Shown here piece by piece: positions 1 through 10,103 of a stretch of 64,000 nucleotides of DNA; positions within the stretch are counted from its first letter, which is position 1; each line of letters starts with the position of its first letter. This stretch comes from Chromobacterium paludis (GTDB lineage: Bacteria > Pseudomonadota > Gammaproteobacteria > Burkholderiales > Chromobacteriaceae). The notes under the pieces were generated by a model, which worked only from the letters and a program-made list of their open reading frames with translations, had not been told where the DNA came from and searched no databases. Both the position numbers and the translations under genes were made by a program. The stretch covers positions 930,001-994,000 of the forward strand of contig NZ_CP043473.1 in NCBI RefSeq assembly GCF_008275125.1. Direction: 5' to 3'.

Positions 1-483
1 CCGAAGCGGATGGCGGCGGAAATCCAAGATCACGGGCAGTTTGCGTGATGCTGCTGCGGAAATCCGGAACGGCCGGCAGGGGCCAACTCCTGACCTGATG
101 CCGTTGGTCACAGCCGCAGCCAAGGTTAACTCGCTCACCGAAAAGTAGCGATGGTAATGCATTTATACGCATAACGCACTCACGAGTCTTCCATCTTCCG
201 ATGCCAAGCCAGTCGGGGGATTTTGCAGCGAAGTTTGACCCGACACGCCAGTCGATCCGCAGTGTTTGTCCCGCCCGGTAGGCGGGATCGGCGACAACGC
301 CGATGCGCCGGTTGCGCACAAAGCCGCGGGGCGGCGTGTGACCCAATCAGGAAGTAGGCTGTCATAGCAAACCTGTTTTTCTCGATCTTTACCGCGACAC
401 TTCTTTCGGAAAGCGCCCATCTTAGTCACTGGGCCGTCAAATACTGGCTGCATCCTTGCGTGAGTGCTGCGCAAGGAATGTAA
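1..483. other. Upstream region of rne, no supported gene
   Basis: I see no gene I can support here. A short + strand open frame from the left edge ends at a TGA at 46-48 and could be the tail of a gene cut by the window, but it is too short to identify. The rest probably holds the rne promoter and a long 5' untranslated leader, as rne genes often have. An AT-rich patch at about 162-175 (TTTATACGCATAAC) is the only promoter-like spot I noticed, and it has no convincing -35 partner. Confidence 0.4.
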
Positions 484-3375
484 ATGAAACGCATGTTGTT
501 CAACGCGACGCAGGCCGAAGAGCTGCGCGTCGCCATTGTCGACGGGCAAAAGCTCGTCGATCTCGATATCGAGACCGTAGGCAAGGAACAGCGCAAGGGC
601 AATATCTACAAGGGTGTGATCACCCGGATCGAGCCTTCGCTGGAAGCCTGCTTTGTCGATTACGGTACCGAACGCCACGGCTTCCTGCCGTTCAAGGAAG
701 TTTCCCGCTCCTATTTCCAAGGCTATGAAGGCGGCCGTCCGCGCATTCAAGACGTCCTGCGCGAAGGCATGGAAGTGGTGGTGCAGGTGGAGAAGGACGA
801 GCGCGGCAACAAGGGCGCGGCGCTGACCACCTACATCAGCCTGGCCGGCCGTTACCTGGTGCTGATGCCCAACAACCCGCGCGGCGGCGGCGTATCGCGC
901 CGCATCGAGGGCGAAGAGCGCCAGGAGCTGAAGGATCTGCTGTCGCAGCTGGAAGTGCCGCACGGCATGAGCCTGATTGCGCGCACCGCCGGCATCGGCC
1001 GCAATCTGGAAGAGCTGCAGTGGGACATGGGTTACCTGATGCAGCTGTGGCGCGCCATCGAAGGCGCTGCCGGCGCCCAGTCCGCGCCGTTCCTGATTCT
1101 GCAGGAAGGCAGCCTGGTGATCCGCGCGATTCGCGACTATTTCCATCCGGACATCGGCGAAGTGCTGATCGACACCGAGGAAATCCACGACCAGGCCCGC
1201 CAGTTCATGAGCCATGTCATGCCTAACATGCTGTCGCGTGTGAAGCTGTACAAGGACCATGTGCCGCTGTTCTCCCGCTTCCAGATCGAACACCAGATCG
1301 AAACCGCCTTCTCGCGCAGCGTGCAGCTGCCGTCCGGCGGCGCCATCGTGATCGACCACACCGAGGCGCTGGTGTCGGTGGACGTCAACTCGGCGCGCGC
1401 CACCAAGGGCGCCGACATCGAGGAAACCGCGGTCCGCACCAATCTGGAAGCGGCTGAAGAGATCGCCCGCCAGCTGCGCCTGCGCGACCTGGGCGGTCTG
1501 GTGGTGATCGACTTCATCGACATGGAAAACCCGAAGAACCAGCGCGACGTGGAAAACCGCCTTCGCGATGTTCTGAAGCATGACCGCGCCCGCGTGCAAA
1601 TGGGCAAGCTGTCCCGCTTCGGCCTGCTGGAGCTGTCCCGTCAGCGCCTGCAGCCGTCCCTGGGCGAGACCAGCCACGAGCCGTGCCCGCGTTGCCATGG
1701 CATCGGCTTCATCCGCGGCACCGAATCGTCCGCCTTGCACATCCTGCGCATCATCCAGGAAGAGGCGATGAAGGAAAACACCGGCGCGGTGCACGCGCAG
1801 GTGCCGGTCGATGTGGCCACTTTCCTGTTGAACGAGAAGCGCGCCGAAATCCACTCCATCGAGGAACGCCTCGACGTGGACGTGGTGCTGATCCCGAACA
1901 TCCACCTGGAAACCCCGCACTACAAGATCGTGCGCGTGCGCCATGACGACATGGCCGAGCTGGGCGAAGCGCCGAGCTACAGCCGCGTGGAAGTGCAGGA
2001 AGAGGACGTGATCACCAACTTCGGCCAGGAAAAGCCGAAGGCCGTGCGTCTGGAAGCCGCCGTCAAGGGCATCACGCCGCAACAGCCGGCGCCGACTGCC
2101 GCCCCTGCCGCGCCGGTCAAGGCTGCCGAGCCGGCGGGCTTGTTCGCCGGCATCGCCGCCTGGTTCAAGGGCCTGTTCGCCGAGCCGGAAAAGGCGGCCG
2201 AGCCGGAGAAGAAAAAGCCGGTGGCCGCAGCTTCGCGCAACGAGCAGCGCGGGAATCGCCAGCGTCAGCAGGAGCGCCGCACCGGCGGCCAGGCCCGCCG
2301 CGAGCACGAGCAGCGCCGCCAGGCCACGCCGGACGAGGGCAAGCCGCGCCACGAGCGCAAGGACGCCGAGCGCAAGGATGAGCGTCAGGAGCGCAAGGAC
2401 ACGGCTCAGCGCGAGGAGCGCAACGAGCAGCCGCGCGAGCGCGGCAACCGCCGCCGCGAGCGCGAAGGCCGCGAGCCGCGCGAAGCCAAGGAAGTCCGCG
2501 AGCAGGCGCCGCGCGAAGAGCGTGTGAACGTCGAGAAGCAGGACAAGCCGCAGCAGGAGCCGCGTCGCCGCCAGGCGCCGGTTGCCGCGCCGCTTGAAGC
2601 CGACAAGCCGCTGGTGCCGGATGAGGTTCGCGTTGAGGCAGCGGACGGCGTGGAGGGCGATCTGGCCGAGCAGCAGGAGCGCAGCGAACGCCGCCGCCGC
2701 CGCAGCCGCCGCGATCGTCGCCGCGACAATCCGGAAGTCCAGGCGGAAGGCGCAGTTGCCGACGCGGGCGCCGAAGGTCAAGCCGTTGAAGCTGCCGGCA
2801 TCGCTGCCGCCGCTGCCGTGACGGTCGCCGCCGTCGAGGCCGTGGCCGAAACGGTGCAAGGCCAGCCGCAAGCCGAGCCGGTAGTGGAGGCCAAGCCGGT
2901 TGAGGTCGTAGCCGCTATTGAGCCGGTGGTCGAAGTTCAGGCTGAAGCCGCGGTTGAGGCAGCTGTGGCCGAGGCGGCCCCGCAGGCGGAAGCGCCGGTG
3001 GTGGAGGAAGCCAAGGCCGAGGCCGTTGATGTGGAGCCGGTTGTCGTGGCCGCGCCTGTGGTCACCGAAGCGGCTCCGGCTGAAGCGGTTGAAGCTGAGC
3101 CTGTTCCGGCTGTTGTGGAAGCCGTGGCGGAAGCGCCTGCGGTCGAAGCGCCTGCCGTTGTGGCGGCGGTTGCCGCGCCGGTGGTGGAAGAGGCCAAGCC
3201 GATGGACCTGGGCGGTCTGGTGATGGTGTCGACCAAGCCGGCTGCCGAGCAGGCGCCTGCCGTGGTCGAGCCGGTCGTGCCGCAAGGCCCGCGTCGCCGC
3301 GATGTCGTGTCGCAAGGCGCGGCCGAGCCGGAAGCGCCGGTGCAGCTGATGCAGGTGGAAACCCGCCAGGGTTGA
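484..3375 (+). CDS. rne: Ribonuclease E
   Basis: This 963-residue protein is the endoribonuclease that starts mRNA decay and rRNA/tRNA processing and scaffolds the degradosome. The N-terminus ([16 protein letters not shown]) and the S1 RNA-binding region (about 36-120) are typical. Asp300 (VDVNSARAT) and Asp343 (VIDFIDM) keep the 43-residue spacing of the two catalytic Asp residues of E. coli RNase E. C401-P-R-C404 is the zinc-link motif that joins dimers into the tetramer. From about residue 520 the protein becomes low-complexity: first an Arg/Glu/Gln-rich stretch (about 580-760), expected to bind RNA, then an Ala/Val/Glu/Pro-rich tail to the end. The long tail separates it from the shorter RNase G. 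It stands alone, with a terminator hairpin just after the stop. Confidence 0.95.
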   Translation: MKRMLFNATQAEELRVAIVDGQKLVDLDIETVGKEQRKGNIYKGVITRIEPSLEACFVDYGTERHGFLPFKEVSRSYFQGYEGGRPRIQDVLREGMEVVVQVEKDERGNKGAALTTYISLAGRYLVLMPNNPRGGGVSRRIEGEERQELKDLLSQLEVPHGMSLIARTAGIGRNLEELQWDMGYLMQLWRAIEGAAGAQSAPFLILQEGSLVIRAIRDYFHPDIGEVLIDTEEIHDQARQFMSHVMPNMLSRVKLYKDHVPLFSRFQIEHQIETAFSRSVQLPSGGAIVIDHTEALVSVDVNSARATKGADIEETAVRTNLEAAEEIARQLRLRDLGGLVVIDFIDMENPKNQRDVENRLRDVLKHDRARVQMGKLSRFGLLELSRQRLQPSLGETSHEPCPRCHGIGFIRGTESSALHILRIIQEEAMKENTGAVHAQVPVDVATFLLNEKRAEIHSIEERLDVDVVLIPNIHLETPHYKIVRVRHDDMAELGEAPSYSRVEVQEEDVITNFGQEKPKAVRLEAAVKGITPQQPAPTAAPAAPVKAAEPAGLFAGIAAWFKGLFAEPEKAAEPEKKKPVAAASRNEQRGNRQRQQERRTGGQARREHEQRRQATPDEGKPRHERKDAERKDERQERKDTAQREERNEQPRERGNRRREREGREPREAKEVREQAPREERVNVEKQDKPQQEPRRRQAPVAAPLEADKPLVPDEVRVEAADGVEGDLAEQQERSERRRRRSRRDRRRDNPEVQAEGAVADAGAEGQAVEAAGIAAAAAVTVAAVEAVAETVQGQPQAEPVVEAKPVEVVAAIEPVVEVQAEAAVEAAVAEAAPQAEAPVVEEAKAEAVDVEPVVVAAPVVTEAAPAEAVEAEPVPAVVEAVAEAPAVEAPAVVAAVAAPVVEEAKPMDLGGLVMVSTKPAAEQAPAVVEPVVPQGPRRRDVVSQGAAEPEAPVQLMQVETRQG

Positions 3376-3383
3376 TGCCGTTG

Positions 3384-3410
3384 GCGCGGCGCGGTCTGCG
3401 CCGCGCGCTT
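3384..3410 (+). terminator. Candidate terminator of rne
   Basis: A perfect 9 bp GC stem (3384-3392 with 3398-3406) with a 5-base loop lies 9 bases after the rne stop. The following GCTTGG is a poor U-tract, so termination may be partial or Rho-assisted. Confidence 0.5.
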
Positions 3411-3419
3411 GGTCAACTA

Positions 3420-3448
3420 TTGACGAAAGAGGCTGGGTGGGTTACTAT
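3420..3448 (+). promoter_or_regulatory. Sigma-70 promoter of the tRNA-Asn gene
   Basis: TTGACG (3420-3425) and TACTAT (3443-3448) are separated by 17 bases, an almost ideal sigma-70 promoter. The predicted start is about 7 bases downstream, just before the tRNA at 3464. Confidence 0.75.
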
Positions 3449-3463
3449 CCTTTTCTCTGATGT

Positions 3464-3539
3464 TCCCTGATAGCTCAGTTGGTAGAGCGACGGACTGTTA
3501 ATCCGCAGGTCGCAGGTTCGAGCCCTGCTCGGGGAGCCA
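3464..3539 (+). tRNA. tRNA-Asn (anticodon GTT)
   Basis: The 76-base cloverleaf has a 7 bp acceptor stem (TCCCTGA with TCGGGGA, one G-T pair), a T-loop with GGTTCGAGCC, anticodon GTT at 3497-3499 in the loop CTGTTAA, and an encoded CCA at 3537-3539. It has its own promoter and terminator. I saw no partial copy of its 3' end nearby that would mark an integrated element. Confidence 0.97.
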
Positions 3540-3550
3540 AGCATACAGAA

Positions 3551-3579
3551 AAGCCCGCATCGCAAGATGCGGGCTTTTT
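3551..3579 (+). terminator. Rho-independent terminator after tRNA-Asn
   Basis: A 10 bp stem AAGCCCGCAT / ATGCGGGCTT (3551-3560 with 3567-3576) with a 6-base loop runs into a T-stretch. It begins 11 bases after the tRNA. Confidence 0.9.
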
Positions 3580-3728
3580 GCATGGCGCGGCGAAAAGAGC
3601 GGTTATGTCGAATGGGTTTGTTTAATCTGCTTGGAACAAAAACTTCACAATTGCGACTAAAACCGCATCCCCACTTTAAATGATTGGCAACAGCGGCCTG
3701 GCGCCGTTTTGTCCGATTAGCCATGGCC

Positions 3729-4325
3729 ATGCTCGAAAACGTCAATGAATCCCTATTCCTGCTGATCAACGCCACGCCGGCCAGCTCGTCCTACGCCCTC
3801 CAGCTGGCAACGTTCATCGCGCGCGATCTGATGCGTCTGTTGCCCATCCTGCTGCTCGTGTTATGGCTGTGGGGCAGACCCATGCTCCGCGCTACCATAC
3901 TCAAGGCCTTGCTGTTCACCGGCGTCGCCCTGTTGGGCAACTGGCTGATCGGCCTGGCCTGGCCCCATCCGCGCCCCTTCGCCATGCCTGTAGGCCATGT
4001 TTTTCTCGCGCACGACGCCACGCCGTCCTTCCCCAGCAATCACGGCACGATTTTCGCCATGATGGCGCTGTGCTGGTGTTTCAGCCCTGCGCGCGGCTGG
4101 GGGGGGCTGCTGGCCGTGATCGGGGTGGCCGTCGCTTGGTCGCGCGTGTACTTGGGCGTGCATTTTCCGCTGGACATGCTGGGAGCCTTGCTGGTTTCGC
4201 TGGCTTGGTATGCGGCCCTGGTTCCGTTGTGGGCGCGGCTGGAGAACGGTTGGCTGCGCATGGCGGAAGCCGCCTACCGATGGGCATTGGCTCGGCCTAT
4301 CGCTGCCGGCTGGGTGAAGCCTTGA
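3729..4325 (+). CDS. ybjG: PAP2-family undecaprenyl-diphosphate phosphatase (YbjG/BcrC type)
   Basis: An integral membrane phosphatase of about 198 residues, expected to convert undecaprenyl diphosphate to the monophosphate so that the lipid carrier for peptidoglycan and other envelope polymers is recycled. The PAP2 signature is complete: a basic residue followed by PHPRPF, then PSNHGT, then SRVYLGVHFPLD with the catalytic His. Several hydrophobic segments fit the usual helices. Both ends resemble E. coli YbjG from memory (start MLENxNxSLFxLINATP, end GWV). I chose the ATG at 3729 because it gives that start. ATGs at 3723 and 3684 are in frame, and none has a clear Shine-Dalgarno. It stands alone. 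Confidence 0.85.
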   Translation: MLENVNESLFLLINATPASSSYALQLATFIARDLMRLLPILLLVLWLWGRPMLRATILKALLFTGVALLGNWLIGLAWPHPRPFAMPVGHVFLAHDATPSFPSNHGTIFAMMALCWCFSPARGWGGLLAVIGVAVAWSRVYLGVHFPLDMLGALLVSLAWYAALVPLWARLENGWLRMAEAAYRWALARPIAAGWVKP

Positions 4326-4457
4326 GTGGCTGGTTTGGACTGGGAATGATGGACGGGTTTGGGTAGCTTATTTTTTAAGCACACATGGCGGCGACTTGAT
4401 GGTAAAGTAAGAAAAAGTTATTTGTTTATATGAATTCGCTTGGTGTCGGGAATGAGC

Positions 4458-5750
4458 ATGTCTGAACGCGAAATGAGTTTGTGGCCGGAATTCGTCAAGG
4501 CCTTGAAACAAGAAGTGGTGCCGGCCTTGGGCTGTACCGAGCCGATCTCGCTGGCGCTGGCCGCCGCGCTGGCGACACGCGAGCTGGGCAAAACGCCGGA
4601 ACGCATTGATGCCTGGGTATCGGCCAATCTGATGAAAAACGGCATGGGCGTGACCGTGCCGGGCACCGGCACCGTCGGCCTGCCGATCGCGGCCGCGGTC
4701 GGCGCGCTGGGCGGCGACCCGGACGCCAAGCTGGAAGTGCTGAAAAACCTGACTGTGGAGCAAGTGGCGGCCGGCAAGCAGATGCTGGCCGACGGCAAGA
4801 TCAAGCTGGGCGTGGCCGCGGTGCCGAATATCCTGTACGCCGAGGCCTGTGTCTGGCACGGCGACGAGTGCGCCCGGGTGGCCATCGCGGACGCCCACAC
4901 CAATGTGATCAAGATCGAGCGCAATGGCGAGGTCTTGCTCAAGCGCGAGGCGGCCGACGCCAAGCCGGCGGAAAGCTACGAACTGGGTGACGCCACCGCG
5001 CGCGATGTCTATGACTTCGCCACCCGCGCGCCGTTGGAGATGATCGCCTTCATGCATGACGCCGCCGTGCTGAACAGCGCGCTGGCCGATGAGGGCATGA
5101 GCGGCAAGTACGGCCTGCACATCGGGGCCACGCTGCAACGGCAGATCGAGGCGGGTTTGCTGTCCGAGGGCCTGCTGTCCCGCATCCTGACCCGCACCAC
5201 CGCCGCGTCCGACGCGCGCATGGGCGGCGCCACGCTGCCGGCGATGAGCAATTCCGGGTCCGGCAACCAGGGCATCGCCGCGACCATGCCGGTGGTGGTG
5301 GTGGCCGAGCACGTCAAGGCGGACCAGGAAACGATGATACGCGCGCTGGTTCTATCGCACCTGATCGCGGTTTATATCCACACCCGCCTTCCCAAGCTGT
5401 CCGCGCTGTGCGCCGTCACCACCGCGTCCATGGGCGCGGCGGCCGGCATGGCTTACTTGCTGAATGGCGGCTACTCCGCGGTCAGCATGGCGATTTCCAG
5501 CATGATAGGCGACTTGGCCGGCATGATTTGCGACGGCGCGTCCAATAGCTGCGCGATGAAAGTGTCCACCTCGGCCGGTTCCGGCTTCAAGGCGGTGCTG
5601 ATGGCGCTGGACGGTACCCGCGTCACCGGCAATGAGGGCATCGTCGCTCATGATGTCGACGTGTCCATTGCCAACCTGGGCAAGCTGGCCACTCAAGGCA
5701 TGGCGCAGACCGACACCCAGATCCTGCAAATCATGATGGACAAGCGCTGA
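4458..5750 (+). CDS. cyuA: L-cysteine desulfidase / UPF0597 family (CyuA, YhaM)
   Basis: This cytoplasmic protein of about 430 residues belongs to the serine dehydratase-alpha-like UPF0597 family, whose E. coli member CyuA (YhaM) breaks cysteine into pyruvate, ammonia and sulfide using an Fe-S cluster. Family marks are [11 protein letters not shown] (Cys26), [12 protein letters not shown], the Gly/Ser-rich [10 protein letters not shown] and [14 protein letters not shown] with two more conserved cysteines, which probably hold the cluster. The ATG at 4458 has CGGGA six bases upstream; the ATG at 4452 would be too close. No cyuR- or cyuP-like partner lies beside it, but the sulfate uptake operon follows in convergent orientation, so the neighbourhood is sulfur-related. 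Confidence 0.85.
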   Translation: MSEREMSLWPEFVKALKQEVVPALGCTEPISLALAAALATRELGKTPERIDAWVSANLMKNGMGVTVPGTGTVGLPIAAAVGALGGDPDAKLEVLKNLTVEQVAAGKQMLADGKIKLGVAAVPNILYAEACVWHGDECARVAIADAHTNVIKIERNGEVLLKREAADAKPAESYELGDATARDVYDFATRAPLEMIAFMHDAAVLNSALADEGMSGKYGLHIGATLQRQIEAGLLSEGLLSRILTRTTAASDARMGGATLPAMSNSGSGNQGIAATMPVVVVAEHVKADQETMIRALVLSHLIAVYIHTRLPKLSALCAVTTASMGAAAGMAYLLNGGYSAVSMAISSMIGDLAGMICDGASNSCAMKVSTSAGSGFKAVLMALDGTRVTGNEGIVAHDVDVSIANLGKLATQGMAQTDTQILQIMMDKR

Positions 5751-5774
5751 GGCCGCCTATCGCGTCATGAAACG

Positions 5775-5802
5775 GGCCCGGCATTGCCGGGCCTTGTCTT
5801 TA
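5775..5802 (+). terminator. Terminator between cyuA and cysB
   Basis: A perfect 8 bp stem GGCCCGGC / GCCGGGCC (5775-5782 with 5786-5793) with loop ATT is followed by TTGTCTTTATT. It lies between two convergent genes and mainly suits cyuA on the plus strand. Confidence 0.75.
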
Positions 5803-5817
5803 TTCAGGGGGGCGAAC

Positions 5818-6747
5818 CTACTCCTGCAGCACCGGGCTCAGCGCCTGGCGCACGCTGGCCTCGCTCAGCGCCGGCGCGCACAGTTCCAGGAAGCGATAGG
5901 CGTAGCTGCGCAGGTATTGGCCGCGGCGGATGGCGATGCGGCTGGTCTGCTGGCCGAACAGCGGCGGGCCTTCCACCACTTTGACGCCGGCGTCGCGGCG
6001 CGGGTCCACCGCCATGGAGGCGACGATGCCCACGCCCAGGTCCAGCTCGACATAGGTTTTGATCACGTCAGCGTCCAGCGCCGCCATCACGATGTCGGGC
6101 GCCAGGCCGGCCTCGGCGAAGGCGTTGTCTATTTTGGCCCGGCCGGTGAAACCCTGGTGGTAGGTGACGATGGGGTGCTCGGCCAGCGCTTCCAGCGTCA
6201 GCGGCTCCTGGTGCAGCGGGTGCTCGGGCGGGGCGATCACGCAGTGATGCCAGCTGTAATAGGGGAAGGAGACCAGGTCGGCCACCTCGGTCACGGCCTC
6301 GGTGGCGATGCCGATGTCGGCCTCGCCCTCCAGCAGCAGCTTGACCAGCTCGGCCGGGCTGGCCTGGTGCAGCACCAGGTGCACGCGCGGGAAGGCGCGC
6401 TTGAACGCCGTCACCACCTGCGGCAGCGCGTAGCGCGCCTGGGTGTGGGTGGTGGCGATGGTCAGCTGGCCTTCGTCGCGCAGGCTGAACTGCTGGGCCA
6501 GCCGCTTGATGTTGCCGGCGTCCAGCAGCATGCGCTCGACGATGGTCAGCAGCTCCTTGCCGGGGTCGGTCAGGCCCAGGAAGCGCTTGCCCTTGCGCAC
6601 GAACAGCTCCACGCCCAGCTCGTCCTCCAGGTCTTTTATATGTTTGCTGACGCCGGACTGGGAGGTGAACAGCGCGTTGGCCACCTCGGTCAGGTTGAAG
6701 CCCTGGCGCACGGTTTCGCGGATGATGCGCAGTTGCTGGAAATTCAT
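5818..6747 (-). CDS. cysB: LysR-type regulator CysB
   Basis: A 309-residue LysR-family activator of sulfur assimilation. The N-terminus [13 protein letters not shown] and the helix-turn-helix (about 18-40, [21 protein letters not shown]) are typical of the CysB/Cbl group, which uses N-acetylserine as inducer and senses sulfate or thiosulfate. The C-terminal two-lobed effector domain contains [11 protein letters not shown] and GIATEAV, also CysB-like. Its ATG overlaps the cysA stop in an ATGA, so it is the last gene of the cysT-cysW-cysA-cysB operon. The regulator is therefore made together with the transporter it is expected to control. CysB is preferred over Cbl because of this linkage and the absence of a second copy. 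Confidence 0.9.
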   Translation of the reverse strand: MNFQQLRIIRETVRQGFNLTEVANALFTSQSGVSKHIKDLEDELGVELFVRKGKRFLGLTDPGKELLTIVERMLLDAGNIKRLAQQFSLRDEGQLTIATTHTQARYALPQVVTAFKRAFPRVHLVLHQASPAELVKLLLEGEADIGIATEAVTEVADLVSFPYYSWHHCVIAPPEHPLHQEPLTLEALAEHPIVTYHQGFTGRAKIDNAFAEAGLAPDIVMAALDADVIKTYVELDLGVGIVASMAVDPRRDAGVKVVEGPPLFGQQTSRIAIRRGQYLRSYAYRFLELCAPALSEASVRQALSPVLQE

Positions 6748-7823
6748 GCCCCGCCTCCTTGCGCGTCCGCGGCGAATACGCGGGCGGCGCGCGCGCGCAG
6801 CCGCACGTCCTGGCCGGCGGCCAAGGTGGCCAAGAGCGGCGCGTCGGCCGGCAGTTCGGCGTCGAAAGACAGCCCGGCCAGTTCGCCGCGGCCTTCCAGC
6901 TCGATACGGGACAGGCCGCCCAAGGTCAGCACCCGCAGCACCCGCGCAGGCAGGCCGGCGCCGTCCGGATCCGGCTCGATGGACAGGTCGTGCGGGCGGA
7001 TGAAGGCCTCCACCGTCTGGCCGAGCGGCAGCTGGTGTTCGGCGTCCAGCATATGGCCGTCCACCGCGATGGCGCCGTCGCGGCTGACGCCGCGGATGCG
7101 GTTGGCGCTGCCCAGGAAGCCATAGACGAAGGCGCTGGCGGGGCGGGCGTAGACTTCGGCCGGCGAGCCTATCTGCTCTACCTTGCCATGGTTCATCAGC
7201 ACCACCCGGTCCGCCACTTCCAGCGCTTCTTCCTGGTCATGGGTGACGAAGAGGGAGGTGATATGCAGCTCGTCGTGCAGCTTGCGCAGCCAGCGGCGCA
7301 ATTCCTTGCGCACCTTGGCGTCCAGCGCGCCGAAGGGCTCGTCCAGCAGCAACACGCGCGGCTCCACCGCCAGCGCGCGGGCCAGGGCGATGCGCTGGCG
7401 CTGTCCGCCGGACAGCTGGGCTGGCATGCGGTCGGCCAGCCAATCGAGCTGCACCAAGTCCAGCAAGTCATGCACCTTGCGGGCGATGTCTGCTTCGGAC
7501 GGGCGTTCGCGGCGCGGCTTCATCCTGAGGCCGAAGGCGACGTTTTCAAACACGGTCATGTGGCGAAACAGGGCGTAATGCTGGAACACGAAACCCACTT
7601 GGCGCTCGCGCACATGGGTGGAGGAGGCGTCCTGGCCGTCCAGCAGCACGCGGCCGGCGTCGGCCTGCTCCAGGCCGGCGATGATGCGCAAGAGCGTGGT
7701 TTTGCCGCAGCCGGAGGGGCCCAGCAGCGCCACCAGCTCGCCGCCGGGGAAATCCAGGCTGATGTCGTTCAGCGCGACGAAGGCGCCGAAGGCTTTGCTT
7801 ATGTTTTTGACTTGTATGCTCAT
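6744..7823 (-). CDS. cysA: Sulfate/thiosulfate ABC transporter ATPase CysA
   Basis: A 359-residue ATP-binding subunit. Walker A (GPSGCGKTT) is at about 35-43, followed by the Q-loop (VFQHYALF), the signature LSGGQRQR, Walker B ([11 protein letters not shown]) and the H-loop (THDQEEALE). The C-terminal third (about 240-350) is the regulatory TOBE-like domain of the CysA/MalK type. It energises sulfate and thiosulfate import with CysT and CysW and the periplasmic Sbp. It starts 1 base after the cysW stop and overlaps cysB by 4 bases, so it is co-translated. Confidence 0.95.
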   Translation of the reverse strand: MSIQVKNISKAFGAFVALNDISLDFPGGELVALLGPSGCGKTTLLRIIAGLEQADAGRVLLDGQDASSTHVRERQVGFVFQHYALFRHMTVFENVAFGLRMKPRRERPSEADIARKVHDLLDLVQLDWLADRMPAQLSGGQRQRIALARALAVEPRVLLLDEPFGALDAKVRKELRRWLRKLHDELHITSLFVTHDQEEALEVADRVVLMNHGKVEQIGSPAEVYARPASAFVYGFLGSANRIRGVSRDGAIAVDGHMLDAEHQLPLGQTVEAFIRPHDLSIEPDPDGAGLPARVLRVLTLGGLSRIELEGRGELAGLSFDAELPADAPLLATLAAGQDVRLRARAARVFAADAQGGGA

Positions 7824-7824
7824 C

Positions 7825-8706
7825 TCAGTTTTCCTTGACGCCGCGCCATTCCACCCAGCTCTTCAGCGTGAGCGTGACCAGGGCCAGCAAGGCCAGCAGG
7901 GACGCCACGGCGAAGGCCGCGGCGAAATTGTACTCGTTGTAGAGAATTTCCACGTGCAGCGGCAGCGTATTGGTTTCGCCGCGGATATGGCCGGACACCA
8001 CCGACACCGCGCCGAACTCGCCCATGGCCCGCGCGTTGCTGAGGATCACGCCGTACAGCAGCGCCCAGCGCACATTGGGCAGGGTGATGTGCCACAGCAC
8101 CTGCCAGCCGCGCGCGCCCAGCACCACCGCGGCCTCTTCTTCCTCTCGGCCCTGGGCTTCCATCAGCGGGATCAGCTCGCGGGCGACAAAGGGCACGGTG
8201 ACGAACAGCGTGGCCAGCACGATGCCGGGCACCGAGAAAATGATCTTGATCCCGTATTCCGCCAGCCATGGCCCCAGCCAGCCCTGCTGGCCGAACACCA
8301 GCACGAAGATCAGGCCGGCGACGACCGGAGACACCGAGAACGGCAGGTCGATCAAGGTGATCAGCAGCTGTTTGCCGTGGAAGTCGAAGCGGGTGACCGC
8401 CCAGGCGGCGGCGATGCCGAAGGCCAGGTTCAGCGGCACCGACAGCGCCGCCGCCAGCAGCGTCAGCCGCACCGCCGCCAGCGCGTCGGGTTCCGCCAGC
8501 GCGGTCAGGTAGGTGGTCCAGCCTTTGGCCAAGGCCTCGACGAATACGGCGATCAGCGGCAGAAGCAGAAACACGGCGAAGAAGCCTAGCGACAGCGTCA
8601 GGATGGTGCATTTGACGGCGCGCGTTTCGCGGGTGGCGGCGCGGGATTCCAGCTGAGCGGCCTTGCCTGCAGTAGGGCGAGAATGGGTAAGAACGGCGCT
8701 CATCAT
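7825..8706 (-). CDS. cysW: Sulfate ABC transporter permease CysW
   Basis: A 293-residue inner-membrane permease with about six hydrophobic segments after a cytoplasmic start of about 30 residues. The EAA loop (about 190-215, [23 protein letters not shown]) contacts CysA. Motifs such as [10 protein letters not shown] and [25 protein letters not shown] are typical of CysW. The ATG overlaps the cysT stop as ATGA. It forms the channel with CysT. Confidence 0.95.
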   Translation of the reverse strand: MMSAVLTHSRPTAGKAAQLESRAATRETRAVKCTILTLSLGFFAVFLLLPLIAVFVEALAKGWTTYLTALAEPDALAAVRLTLLAAALSVPLNLAFGIAAAWAVTRFDFHGKQLLITLIDLPFSVSPVVAGLIFVLVFGQQGWLGPWLAEYGIKIIFSVPGIVLATLFVTVPFVARELIPLMEAQGREEEEAAVVLGARGWQVLWHITLPNVRWALLYGVILSNARAMGEFGAVSVVSGHIRGETNTLPLHVEILYNEYNFAAAFAVASLLALLALVTLTLKSWVEWRGVKEN

Positions 8707-9554
8707 CGCCCCCCCGCGCGGCGGCGCGCGCTCCAGAACTGCAGGCCGTTGATCGCCAGCAAGAGCAGGAAGGACGCGGCCAGCATCACGCTGGCGATGG
8801 CGGCGGCGCCGGCGTAGTCGAACTGCTCCAGTTTGCTGATGATCATCAGCGGGGTGATTTCCGACACCATGGGCACATTGCCGGCGATGAAGATCACCGA
8901 ACCGTATTCGCCGACCGCGCGGGCGAAAGCCAGCGCGAAGCCGGTCAGCAAGGCCGGACGCAGCGCCGGCAGGATCACATGGCGGAAAGTCTGCCAGCGG
9001 CGCGCGCCCAGGCAGGCGGCAGCTTCTTCCAGTTCCGACTCCAGATCTTCCAGCACCGGCTGCACGGTGCGCACCACGAAGGGCAGGCCGATGAAGATCA
9101 GCGCCACCAGCACGCCCAGCGGGCCGAAGGCCACCTTGAGGCCCAGCGGCTCCAGGTATTGCCCCAGCCAGCCGTTGCCGGCGTACAGCGCGGTCAGCGC
9201 GATGCCGGCCACCGCCGTCGGCAGCGCGAAGGGCAAGTCCACCAGCGCGTCCACCAGGCGCTTGCCGGGAAAGCGGTAGCGCGCCAGCGACCAGGCCAGC
9301 AGCAGGCCGAACACCGTGTTGATGGCGGCGGCGGTCAGCGCCATGCCGAAGCTGAGCCGGTAAGACGCCAGCACGCGCGGCGAGGCGGCGGCCTGCCAGA
9401 AGCTTTCCAGCGGCTGGCCGGCGGCGCGCAAGGCCACTGCGGCCAGCGGGATCAGCACCAGCAGCGATAGATAGCTGACGGTGAAGCCCAGCGATAGATT
9501 GAAGCCGGGCAGGACGCGCGGAGGGCGGGGCGGCGGAGCGAGTGTCGCGGACAT
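8703..9554 (-). CDS. cysT: Sulfate ABC transporter permease CysT (CysU)
   Basis: A permease of about 283 residues and partner of CysW. It begins, after a short Pro-rich tail, with [21 protein letters not shown], very close to E. coli CysT, and carries the motif [19 protein letters not shown] and an EAA loop ([21 protein letters not shown]). The open frame reaches 9620, but the extra 22 residues (rich in Ile, Tyr and Cys) do not fit the family. I chose the second of two adjacent ATGs (9554; the other is at 9557) because GGAATCC lies at better spacing. It is the first gene of the operon. Confidence 0.93.
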   Translation of the reverse strand: MSATLAPPPRPPRVLPGFNLSLGFTVSYLSLLVLIPLAAVALRAAGQPLESFWQAAASPRVLASYRLSFGMALTAAAINTVFGLLLAWSLARYRFPGKRLVDALVDLPFALPTAVAGIALTALYAGNGWLGQYLEPLGLKVAFGPLGVLVALIFIGLPFVVRTVQPVLEDLESELEEAAACLGARRWQTFRHVILPALRPALLTGFALAFARAVGEYGSVIFIAGNVPMVSEITPLMIISKLEQFDYAGAAAIASVMLAASFLLLLAINGLQFWSARRRAGGR

Positions 9555-9577
9555 CATGGATTCCAATTCATATAATC

Positions 9578-9637
9578 GAATAAACGATATCTGCATGCAC
9601 GTTATTCCAAAAATAAGCATTTCTTCGTTGCTTATTC
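9578..9637 (-). promoter_or_regulatory. Operator/promoter region of the cysTWAB operon, candidate CysB sites
   Basis: This AT-rich stretch just upstream of cysT holds two inverted repeats: GAATAAACG...CGTTATTC (9578-9586 with 9600-9607) and AATAAGC...GCTTATT (9612-9618 with 9630-9636, 11-base spacer). CysB is known to bind AT-rich sites near -35 of its target genes, so these are good candidates. The assignment rests on symmetry and position only. The 9-mer AAACGATAT (9582-9590) also occurs upstream of sbp at 11181-11189. Confidence 0.45.
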
Positions 9638-9740
9638 GAAATTATGCAAAGTGGGCGAGGGGTGAAAGAGAACCGCCCGCGGCGGGGCGGACGGTCTGGG
9701 TGTGATGGAAACCCTGGTGTTTTCACGATCTTTCTGGTTT

Positions 9741-10070
9741 TGAATCCGCTGCGCAGATGATGTTTTTCATTGCCGGGGCTGCCCGGCGGGCAGGGAGGGG
9801 ATATTTGTCTGACTCACGGCTTGGTCAAGTATCCCGGCCACCCTCAAGCCTGGCCTTCGGCTTCCCGCCGGGCCCCGTCAGTCCCGAGGCGCGGCTGAGC
9901 GCTCTGCGTGCGAATCCATCACTGGGCGGGGCAAGACCTCGCACGTAGGGATTCGCTCAGCGATGCGCGCTAACGTCGCGGGGCTCGAACAAGCAGCCGC
10001 TTAAAACCCCGGGTCTGCCGCCCGGCGGCAGGCTTGCAGGGGATTGGGCGCGTCGATTACGTGCTTGTTT
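9741..10070 (+). repeat. Dispersed intergenic repeat, copy A (about 330 bp)
   Basis: The 549-base gap between cysT and sbp holds no gene. Most of it is a repeat also found at 19142-19411. Shared blocks, in the same order, are TGAATCCGCTGCGC, GCCGGGGCTGCCCGGCGGGC followed by AGGGAGGGGATATTTGT, GGCTTCCCG.CGGG, CCCGAGGCGCGGCTGA, GCTAACGTC, CAGCCGCTTAAAAC, GGCAGGCTTG and GGGCGCGTCG. This copy is longer, with extra sequence in the middle (about 9895-9980). It reads from downstream of sbp towards cysT. I do not recognise the family. Confidence 0.75.
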
Positions 10071-10103
10071 CTCGCAAAATTATTCAGCTCCAAGAAATGT
10101 ACC

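Noticed and set aside
163..3315. A 1050-codon minus-strand open frame opposite rne
   Set aside because: Its product is Arg/His/Gly/Leu-rich with no domains, while the plus strand encodes an unmistakable RNase E. Long antisense frames are common in GC-rich DNA.
3464..3539. tRNA-Asn as a possible attachment site of an integrated element
   Set aside because: No integrase is nearby and I saw no direct repeat of the tRNA 3' end elsewhere in the window.
3413..3775. A 120-codon minus-strand frame across the tRNA
   Set aside because: It reads through the tRNA-Asn gene and its terminator, giving the typical SRARTCDLRINSPSLYQLSYQG tRNA-antisense peptide.
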